Below, one piece after another: positions 57,640 to 64,000 of a stretch of DNA of 64,000 bases. Position numbers and translations under genes: made by a program. This stretch comes from Corynebacterium glyciniphilum AJ 3170 (lineage in GTDB: Bacteria > Actinomycetota > Actinomycetes > Mycobacteriales > Mycobacteriaceae), in the NCBI RefSeq assembly GCF_000626675.1, contig NZ_CP006842.1, forward strand, positions 2,914,001 to 2,978,000. The letters run 5' to 3'. The first letter of the stretch is position 1. Each line of letters opens with the position of its first letter. The notes below the pieces were generated by a model. The model worked only from the letters and a program-made list of their open reading frames with translations. It had not been told where the DNA came from and made no database searches.

Positions 57640-58413
57640 ATGAGGATCGCCAGCTGGAACATCAACTCCGTGCGTAACCGGGAACAACGCGTCCGGGACT
57701 TCCTGGAGCGCTCAGACGTGGACGTCCTGTGCCTCCAGGAGACCAAGTGCACCGATGACCAGTTCCCCGATTTCTCCGACACCGGTTACCTGCACGCCCA
57801 TGTCGGCGAAAACTCCTGGAACGGCGTAGCGATCCTGTCCCGGGTCGGTATCGAGGACGTGCGCTCGGATTTCGGTCAGCCCCGCTTCGACAAGGATCCT
57901 GCCGCGGAACCGTCCCTGGAGCCCCGGGCAGTCGGGGCCCGGTGTGGCGGGGTCGAGGTGTGGAGCCTCTACGTCCCCAACGGACGGGAGATCTCCGACC
58001 GGCACTTCACCTACAAGATCGACTTCCTCGACAGCATGGCGTCCTATCTGGAAAAGGGGAAGGACGCGAGCGACCCCGTGGTTGTCGTCGGCGACTTCAA
58101 CATCATCCCCACCGACAAGGACCTCTGGGACCGCTCCTGGTTCGACGGCAAGACGCATGTCACCCCACGGGAGCGTGCTGCCCTGGACGACCTCGGGCGC
58201 CGCGGCGGCATGACCGAGGCCACCGCACCGCTCGAGGGCACCTACACCTACTGGGACTACCAGGCGATGCGGTTCCAGAAGAACCAGGGCATCCGGATCG
58301 ACCTGCAGTACTCGCGGGGTCTCGCCCCCTCCTCCCCGGTGGTCGACCGGGAGGAACGCTCCGGTAAGGGCGCCTCCGACCACGCCCCCGTAATCGTGGA
58401 CTACGCGCTGTGA
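57640..58413 (+). CDS. xthA: Exodeoxyribonuclease III
   Basis: AP endonuclease and 3' exonuclease for base excision repair. The catalytic signature is spread over IASWNINSVR, CLQETKC, VVVGDFNIIPT and KGASDHAPVIVDY. 257 residues, family length. TATGGT lies 7 bases before the ATG. It overlaps the cls gene by 4 bases. Confidence 0.95.
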   Translation: MRIASWNINSVRNREQRVRDFLERSDVDVLCLQETKCTDDQFPDFSDTGYLHAHVGENSWNGVAILSRVGIEDVRSDFGQPRFDKDPAAEPSLEPRAVGARCGGVEVWSLYVPNGREISDRHFTYKIDFLDSMASYLEKGKDASDPVVVVGDFNIIPTDKDLWDRSWFDGKTHVTPRERAALDDLGRRGGMTEATAPLEGTYTYWDYQAMRFQKNQGIRIDLQYSRGLAPSSPVVDREERSGKGASDHAPVIVDYAL

Positions 58414-59978
58414 CCAGCATGGTGACGGCTTCTGACTTCTGGTCGTTCATCACTCCGGACAACTTCGGTTTCCCTCTGTTCGGCAACATCGTCGGCGACG
58501 GACTCGAATGGTGGCAGTGGGCACTGGTCCTGCTGGACTACACGCTGAAGATCATTGCCCTGGGGTATGTTCCCTCGCAGCGGAAGCCCACCAGTGCCAT
58601 GGCCTGGCTGCTGGCGATCTTCCTCATCCCCTTCGCCGGGGTGATCCTCTTCCTGTTCATGGGGTCGCCGTACATCAACCGGCGTCGCCACAATATCCAG
58701 AACCAGGCCAATGAGCTCATCCGCACCGTCAGTGAGGACGAGCCCGACGTCCCCGACGGTTTCGAGGTCACCGACGAGATCATCAGCATGATGCATCTCA
58801 ACAGGCATCTGACGTCGATGCCGGCCGCCACCGGCCGCCTGGTGGCGCTGCACTCCGACTACGAACAGTCGATCAGGGCGATGGCCGACGCCGTCGACCA
58901 CGCCGAGAACTACGTTCACGTGCAGATCTACATCACCGCCTGGGACGACACCACCGGGGTCTTCTTCGACGCGCTGGAACGTGCGGTGCAACGAGGTGTG
59001 AAAGTACGCCTGATGTTCGACCACGTCGGCAGTTGGAAGTACCCCGGCTACCTCAAACTGGGGAAGCGACTGACGGAGATCGGGGTCGACTGGATGGTCA
59101 TGCTGCCACTGAAGCCGTGGCGATGGCGTTTCCGCCGACCGGACCTGCGCAACCACCGCAAGATCCTGGTCGTCGACGGGCACACCGCCTTCATGGGCAG
59201 CCAGAACATGATCGACCCCAGCTACCTCCTGCCCAAGAACCAGAAGAAGGGACGCCACTGGATTGACGTCATGGTCGAGGTCACCGGGCCGATCGTGATG
59301 AGTCTCGATGCCGTCTTCGCCGTCGACTGGTTCACCGAGTCCAAGGAGGAGCTCGACCTGCTCTCCCCGTCGCAGGCGACGCACTGGCTCAATGCCGACA
59401 CCGCCCCGCAGGTGCCGGACTCCGGGAACGAGATCCTCCAGGTCGTCCCCTCCGGGCCGGGGTTCACCACGGAACCGAACCTGCGGTTGTTCACGTCGGT
59501 GGCCCACCACGCCAAGGAGCATCTGGTCCTGGTCAGCCCTTACTTCGTACCGGATGAGTCACTCCTGGACGCCGTCACCACCGCGGCCTACCGCGGCGTC
59601 GAGGTCGAACTTTTCGTCTCAGAGAAGGCGGACCAACCGATCGTCGACTTCGCCCAGTCGTCCTACTACGCAGAGATGCTCGAAGCGGGGGTCCGGATCC
59701 ACCAGTACCCCTACCCTGCCGTCCTGCATTCGAAGTTCGTCATCGCCGACGCCGAGGTGGCGATCATCGGGTCATCCAACATGGACATGCGCTCCTTCGG
59801 GCTGAACTACGAGGTGACCATGCTCGCCGGCCACGGTGACCTGCTGGATTCGATGGTGGAACTCACCGAAACCTACCGTTCCACCTGTACCGAACTGACC
59901 GGGGAAGAGTGGGGGAACCGCCCGTTGATGCGACGCTATGTCGAGAATGTTGCCCGGCTTACGTCAGCGCTGCAGTAA
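58410..59978 (+). CDS. cls: Cardiolipin synthase
   Basis: Makes cardiolipin from phosphatidylglycerol. Two N-terminal helices (residues ~30-90) are followed by two phospholipase-D motifs: NHRKILVVDG and LHSKFVIADAE, each HxKx4D. 522 residues. The GTG start overlaps the xthA stop by 4 bases; an internal ATG three codons on is possible. Confidence 0.94.
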   Translation: MTSMVTASDFWSFITPDNFGFPLFGNIVGDGLEWWQWALVLLDYTLKIIALGYVPSQRKPTSAMAWLLAIFLIPFAGVILFLFMGSPYINRRRHNIQNQANELIRTVSEDEPDVPDGFEVTDEIISMMHLNRHLTSMPAATGRLVALHSDYEQSIRAMADAVDHAENYVHVQIYITAWDDTTGVFFDALERAVQRGVKVRLMFDHVGSWKYPGYLKLGKRLTEIGVDWMVMLPLKPWRWRFRRPDLRNHRKILVVDGHTAFMGSQNMIDPSYLLPKNQKKGRHWIDVMVEVTGPIVMSLDAVFAVDWFTESKEELDLLSPSQATHWLNADTAPQVPDSGNEILQVVPSGPGFTTEPNLRLFTSVAHHAKEHLVLVSPYFVPDESLLDAVTTAAYRGVEVELFVSEKADQPIVDFAQSSYYAEMLEAGVRIHQYPYPAVLHSKFVIADAEVAIIGSSNMDMRSFGLNYEVTMLAGHGDLLDSMVELTETYRSTCTELTGEEWGNRPLMRRYVENVARLTSALQ

Positions 59979-60066
59979 ATGGCTTACAATGACATAAACA
60001 ATAGGTCGCAGAAACTACCACGAGTCGGATACCGTGATAGCTGACGGACCGATACACCAGTCAGAA

Positions 60067-60079
60067 GCTAGTCAATAGC
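60067..60079. promoter_or_regulatory. Possible MarR operator
   Basis: GCTA-GTCAA-TAGC, an inverted repeat with 4-bp arms 16 bases upstream of the MarR start. It is a candidate autoregulatory site but the arms are short. Confidence 0.35.
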
Positions 60080-60095
60080 AGACAAGGAGCCCACC

Positions 60096-60689
60096 ATGGC
60101 CAAAGACATCCGGGACACCACGGACTCCACAGAGTCTGCCGACGATTTCACCGATTTCATCAATGACCTGGGCTCCGACCCGGTCCAGGACCAGATTCGC
60201 GGTCACCGCGCACCGGAGATCCTGCCCGAAATCGACGTCGCCGAGATCGCGACGGCCGTCTACGACTTCCTTTCCGCTCTACGCCGCCTGATGGACCGCC
60301 CGAACCACAAGCTGGCGATCTCCCAGTCCGAGATCGAAGTGCTGCATTTCATCGCCCAACACCCCGGGTGCGGCGTGTCGGACATTGCGCGCCTCCGTTT
60401 CCTGCGTGCCTCGAACGTCTCAGCCACCGTGCGTCGCCTGATCAACTCCGGGCTGGTGCTACGGCAGGCCAATGACCAGGACCGTCGCGCCCAGGATCTG
60501 TACCTGTCCGACGAGGGCATTGAAATGCTGAACTCGATCACTGATGAGTGGGCGATGCTGATCGCCCGCGCCGCACGCCGCATGGACGGCCGTGACCTGG
60601 CGAAGCTCCGCCGCGGTGTCCCCGCGCTGCGTAATCTGTCGATCGCTGCCGAAAGCCTCATCGAGGACATTCAGCGCAGCCGCAACTAG
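60096..60689 (+). CDS. MarR-family regulator
   Basis: 197 residues with a winged helix at ~80-150: QSEIEVLHFIAQHPGCGVSDIARLRFLRASNVSATVRRLINSGLVLRQANDQDRRAQDLYLS, with the wing motif DQDRRAQ. An acidic N-terminal ~50 residues precede it. ATG follows AAGGAG. It is convergent with the exporter gene 14 bases away; a link between the two is only suggested by proximity. Confidence 0.9.
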   Translation: MAKDIRDTTDSTESADDFTDFINDLGSDPVQDQIRGHRAPEILPEIDVAEIATAVYDFLSALRRLMDRPNHKLAISQSEIEVLHFIAQHPGCGVSDIARLRFLRASNVSATVRRLINSGLVLRQANDQDRRAQDLYLSDEGIEMLNSITDEWAMLIARAARRMDGRDLAKLRRGVPALRNLSIAAESLIEDIQRSRN

Positions 60690-60703
60690 CCTGGCCGGTA
60701 CGG

Positions 60704-61978
60704 TCAGCTGTCCGACACGTCGGGGGAGCAGGCACGCCGGGCACCCCGACGGCCGTAGAGGCCGCTGAGGACAGCGACAACGGCACAGGAGGCCATCACT
60801 GTCGCCATGGTCAGCAGACCGTCCTCGCCCAGCCCGACGATAGGGGCGACAACGCCGGCGGCGAGGAACTGACCGGCTCCCAGTAACGCTGAGGCGGCGC
60901 CGGCACGCCCGGGTGCCAGATCCATCGCCAACGCCGTGGTATTGCCCAGGTTCAGTCCCGTTCCGATCGTCGCAACGAAGGTGAACAGGATCACCGGGAC
61001 CAGGCTGTGCGCCGTCAGGGCAATAACCAGCAGTCCCAGCCCGCCAGCGAGGAGCAGCCCCTGGCCGATCGCCTGCATCCGCGCAGGACCGACTTTCTTG
61101 ACGACACGTGCATTCACCATGTTCGCCAGCACGAGTGCCACGGCATTACCAGCGAACACGAGGCTGAACTGGGATGCCGTAAGGCCGAACTGTTCCTGCA
61201 TCACGAATGAGGAGCCGGAGACGAAAGCGAAGAATCCGCCGAACCCGATGGCAAACGCCACGAGATGGCCGACGTAAGGACCGACGCGGAAGAGCCCCGC
61301 CATGCGCCGGTACACCACAAGCATCGCACCCTCGGTGCGCTTCTCGGCAGGGTGGGTCTCCGGAAGCAGAAGCGCGACAACCACCTGGGCCACGGCGATG
61401 GCGGCCAGCGTCCAGAACACCGCCCGCCACCCCGCAAGACCTGCCACGGCGCCGCCGACCACCGGGGCGAGAATGGGGGCGACGGACGTGAAGATCATCA
61501 TCGTCGACAGGGCCGCCGCAGCTGCGGCACCGTTGAGTCGGTCGGCGATCATGGAGCGGCCCAGGGTCACCCCGGCACCACCGGCGGCGCCCTGGAAGAA
61601 ACGCACGACGATGAAGAGCCAGATCGAGGGCGCCAGGGCGCAGATCACGGAGGCCACGAGGCCGACGACTGTGGCGGCGACGAGCAGGCGGTGTCGCCCG
61701 GCACGGTCGGACAGTGGGCCTACGACGAGTTGACCGACGGCCATACCGACCATGAAGGCGGTGATCGTGAGCTGGGTGAGCGAGGCCGTGGTGCCGAGAT
61801 CGTCGGTGATCTCCGGCAGGGACGGCAGGTACATGTCTGTACCGAACGGCCCCCCGGTGGAGAGCAGTGCGATGCCGGCGAGCATCGCAAGGGAAACCGT
61901 GGCGGTCGCAGAAGCCTGGGTCGTTCCGTGGGACGTCCCCTGGACCGCCCCCCTGCCCTGGGAGGGTCGGTCAGGCAT
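60704..61978 (-). CDS. Bcr/CflA-type MFS drug exporter
   Basis: 424 residues, twelve helices, starting after a short leader with STGGPFGTDMYLPSLPEITDDLG, the family signature, and GPLSDRAGRHRLL in the first loop. Probably exports drugs or sulfonamide-like compounds by proton antiport. ATG 61978 overlaps the ABC permease stop by 8 bases, so it is the last gene of a three-gene operon. An earlier start would add a Ser-rich sequence of the permease gene. Confidence 0.92.
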   Translation of the reverse strand: MPDRPSQGRGAVQGTSHGTTQASATATVSLAMLAGIALLSTGGPFGTDMYLPSLPEITDDLGTTASLTQLTITAFMVGMAVGQLVVGPLSDRAGRHRLLVAATVVGLVASVICALAPSIWLFIVVRFFQGAAGGAGVTLGRSMIADRLNGAAAAAALSTMMIFTSVAPILAPVVGGAVAGLAGWRAVFWTLAAIAVAQVVVALLLPETHPAEKRTEGAMLVVYRRMAGLFRVGPYVGHLVAFAIGFGGFFAFVSGSSFVMQEQFGLTASQFSLVFAGNAVALVLANMVNARVVKKVGPARMQAIGQGLLLAGGLGLLVIALTAHSLVPVILFTFVATIGTGLNLGNTTALAMDLAPGRAGAASALLGAGQFLAAGVVAPIVGLGEDGLLTMATVMASCAVVAVLSGLYGRRGARRACSPDVSDS

Positions 61979-62783
61979 CACGACGACGCAGTGTGACCGT
62001 GCCGATGATGAAGATGACGAGGCAGATGACGGCAAAGTAGATCACTGAGCCGGCCTGACCCCACGGTGCGTTGGCCACATCGTTGAGGTTGACCGCACCT
62101 CCGATGTTCTTGAACGGCATGTACTGCGGGACCCATTCCTTGACCCTCGGGAACATCCCCGGGATCTCTTCGAGAACCAGCACCCAGAGCAACAGGACAG
62201 CCATCGCACCGGCTGTCTTCCGCAACAGGTACCCGATACCGATCGCCAGAGCGACTGCACCGAGCGAGTAGATCACCATGCGCAGCATCACTGTCCAAGC
62301 ATCGTCGGCTGACAGTGAGATATTGGAGAGCACTGCCTCATCGTCGATCTGGAGTCCGGCAACCCACTTTGTCACCAACACACTGAGCACCGCGGAGATC
62401 AACGTGACGATCGCCGCGATGACACCGTAAACGATGAACTTGGCCACCGGCAGCTGCCAGCGTTTCGGTACCGCCAGGACACTCGACTTCGCGGTGTTGT
62501 TACCGTACTCACCGGTGACCAGCAACGCGCTCTGGATCAGGATGATCATCACACCGAAGACCTGCAGCCCCATCAAGGCACCCGCAACATCGAGTGCGCC
62601 CGCGTTGATCGCGGCGGTCTCCAGGTCCCCGTCGTCGACAAACATCTGGTAACTGGTGGCATTCGCCCATCCCATGAACGCGCCGAAGGCAACGGAGAAC
62701 ACGACGATGAGAGCCGAGGTCCAGTAGACCGCCTTGGTGGTCCGGATCTTGATCCACTCGGCGTTGATAGCGTGTGCGAGCAT
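61971..62783 (-). CDS. ABC transporter permease
   Basis: 270 residues with six hydrophobic helices, starting HAINAEWIKIRTTKAVYWTS, typical of the ABC-2 type permeases of lantibiotic/drug exporters with separate ATPase. It shares one base with the ATPase gene and eight with the exporter. Substrate unknown. Confidence 0.88.
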   Translation of the reverse strand: MLAHAINAEWIKIRTTKAVYWTSALIVVFSVAFGAFMGWANATSYQMFVDDGDLETAAINAGALDVAGALMGLQVFGVMIILIQSALLVTGEYGNNTAKSSVLAVPKRWQLPVAKFIVYGVIAAIVTLISAVLSVLVTKWVAGLQIDDEAVLSNISLSADDAWTVMLRMVIYSLGAVALAIGIGYLLRKTAGAMAVLLLWVLVLEEIPGMFPRVKEWVPQYMPFKNIGGAVNLNDVANAPWGQAGSVIYFAVICLVIFIIGTVTLRRRDA

Positions 62784-63796
62784 TACTTCTCCCCCTCGGT
62801 GGTCGGCTGGGCGTCGTTCGGAGCATCGGCCTGCTGGTTCGGCAGACCACCCAGGTCGGACATGTCGCCCAGGTCCCCACCAAGATTCGCGTGGTAGTCC
62901 ACGGCGTGCCCGGTCATGCGCATGAAGGCGTCCTCCAACGAGGCCCTCCGTTCACTGAGCTCCCGCAGCAGTAGTCCGTAGGTGTAGGCGATACCGCCGA
63001 CCTCGTCTGGTTCGGTGTCCTCCATGACGAGGATGTCGCGCCCATCATCATCGGTGCTCTGGCTGAAGCTCACGGACTGTTCCGTCAGCGCATTCTTCAT
63101 CTCCTCGAGATGATCCGTGCGCACCACCGTCGTCGCGGTGGAGGCATTCTTGATGAAGTCATGCGTCGACGTGTTCGCAACGAGACGTCCACGGCCGATG
63201 ACCACGAGGTGGTCGGCGGTCATCGCCATTTCGCTGAGCAGGTGTGAGCTGATCAACACCGTCCGCCCCTCGGTCGCGAGGTGACGGACGAAGTCACGCA
63301 CCCAGCGGATACCCTCCGGGTCCAGGCCGTTGACCGGCTCGTCCAGGATCAGGACCTCCGGGTCCCCCAGCAACGCGACCGCCAGGCCGAGGCGCTGCCC
63401 CATACCGAGAGAGAAGTTGCCGGCCTTCTTACCAGCGACATCACTGAGCCCGACGAGATCCAGGACCTCATCGACCCGTTTACGGGGGATGCCGTTTGCT
63501 GCGGCCAGCCACTTCAGGTGATTCGCCGCGGTGCGGTTGGGGTGGACCCACTTCGCATCGAGCAGAGTACCGACCTTGTGCAGTGGTTTGGTGTACTGGT
63601 CGTAGCGTTTACCGTCAATCGTGGCGGTGCCGGCCGACGCGCGGTCGAGTCCGACGATCATGCGCATGGTCGTGGACTTACCTGCACCATTCGGCCCGAG
63701 GAATCCTGTGACGATTCCCGGCTGAACCGAAAAGTTCAGGTCGTCCACAACGGTCGCGGAACCGTACCGCTTGGTCAAGGATTCGACTTCAATCAT
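62783..63796 (-). CDS. ABC transporter ATP-binding protein
   Basis: 337 residues. Walker A GPNGAGKST, signature NFSLGMGQRLGLA, Walker B VLILDEPVNGLDP, and H-loop ISSHLL. The C-terminal ~100 residues are an accessory domain ending in an acidic tail. ATG 63796 starts IEVESLTKRYGSATVV. It heads the ATPase-permease-exporter operon; the divergent gene beyond carries a strong palindrome. Confidence 0.93.
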   Translation of the reverse strand: MIEVESLTKRYGSATVVDDLNFSVQPGIVTGFLGPNGAGKSTTMRMIVGLDRASAGTATIDGKRYDQYTKPLHKVGTLLDAKWVHPNRTAANHLKWLAAANGIPRKRVDEVLDLVGLSDVAGKKAGNFSLGMGQRLGLAVALLGDPEVLILDEPVNGLDPEGIRWVRDFVRHLATEGRTVLISSHLLSEMAMTADHLVVIGRGRLVANTSTHDFIKNASTATTVVRTDHLEEMKNALTEQSVSFSQSTDDDGRDILVMEDTEPDEVGGIAYTYGLLLRELSERRASLEDAFMRMTGHAVDYHANLGGDLGDMSDLGGLPNQQADAPNDAQPTTEGEK

Positions 63797-63853
63797 TCCC
63801 CTATGGTGCCATACACCCCTCAGCCAGGGCACTGCCACTTCTTGCCTCGACGA

Positions 63854-63871
63854 ATGTAGGATGTCCTACAT
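63854..63871. promoter_or_regulatory. 18-bp palindrome over the -10 and start codon of the edge gene
   Basis: ATGTAGGA-TG-TCCTACAT is a perfect 8-2-8 inverted repeat. It contains TAGGAT (63857-63862), a possible -10 hexamer 7 bases before the ATG at 63870, and covers the first two bases of that ATG. It is 57 bases from the ABC ATPase start on the other strand. A repressor here would block its own gene and possibly the ABC operon. Confidence 0.75.
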
Positions 63872-64000
63872 GCCCGTGCCGACACGAGATCCAAGTGACG
63901 GGGCCGCCGATCCGGCCTCGACCGGCACATTCACGACCCTCGATACGGACCCCTCGGCAACCACCGACTCCCCGATCGGCCCCGGGGGGCGCCGCCAGGA
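63870..64000 (+). CDS. 5' end of a likely regulator, cut by the window edge
   Basis: Forty-three codons are inside the window, starting MPVPTRDPSDGAADP and ending IGPGGRRQ. The start is low-complexity; the last residues could lead into a TetR-type helix-turn-helix, but no domain is visible. The ATG at 63870 is preferred to one at 63861 in the same frame, because the latter lies inside the presumed promoter. Role as a regulator is inferred from the palindrome and the divergent transporter operon. Confidence 0.45.
   Translation, partial: MPVPTRDPSDGAADPASTGTFTTLDTDPSATTDSPIGPGGRRQ

Overview
The window is a chromosomal segment of a high-GC actinomycete, most likely a Corynebacterium of the high-GC, lipid-using part of the genus. 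The evidence is gene order. The left part follows the ispF-ispD-carD-lpqE-radA-canB-mutY-clpC-lysS block of Mycobacteriales. The middle follows tilS-hpt-ftsH-folEPBK-panCD plus dac and ppa. The right part matches the M. tuberculosis Rv0427c-Rv0433 neighbourhood (xthA, GNAT, def, DUF3263, LytR_C, ybdK). Codon use is strongly GC-biased and several promoters look leaderless. Genus and species are inferences. I see no rRNA, tRNA, insertion sequence, CRISPR array or prophage.

Layout. 1-9.8 kb: isoprenoid genes and carD (minus strand), an LpqE-like lipoprotein and radA (plus), a membrane protein and carbonic anhydrase (minus), mutY (plus), clpC (minus). disA, which normally follows radA, is missing. 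10-15.5 kb: a fatty-acid block (acyl-CoA synthetase, two acyl-CoA dehydrogenases) around a 31-residue porin-like peptide gene with its own terminator. 15.8-17.4 kb: lysS. 17.5-29.7 kb: an accessory block where closer synteny would put panD near lysS. It holds a frameshifted DHA2 exporter, an XRE regulator, an SPFH protein with an overlapping ribbon-helix-helix gene, DUF503, a YkvI-family transporter, a HEAT protein with a MerR-HEAT regulator behind a MerR-type promoter, a GNAT enzyme, nsrR-hmp for nitric oxide defence, a wrecked acetyltransferase, and a MarR/flavin-reductase pair of lower GC.

29.7-41.6 kb: a tightly packed minus-strand run, dac-tilS-hpt-ftsH-folE-folP-folB-folK-DUF3180-DUF6779-DUF2520-panC-panD, serving cell wall, tRNA, purine salvage, proteolysis, folate and pantothenate. 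41.7-50.5 kb: SRPBCC protein, ppa, an unrecognised 519-residue protein, rhodanese, MarR, ppk2, groEL under a CIRCE operator, an M20 dipeptidase, and a stand-alone LeuA-regulatory-domain protein behind a structured leader with a short upstream ORF. 50.5-60.7 kb: an AbiEi/DUF559-like protein with 10-bp tandem repeats upstream, ybdK, LytR_C protein, DUF3263, an MHS-family transporter, def-GNAT, xthA-cls and a MarR regulator. 60.7-64 kb: a Bcr/CflA exporter co-transcribed with an ABC transporter, and the start of a divergent gene whose start codon lies in an 18-bp palindrome.

The most interesting candidates are the 31-residue porin-like gene, the structured leader before the LeuA-domain protein, the MerR-HEAT/HEAT pair, and the palindromes next to the SPFH gene and the ABC transporter.
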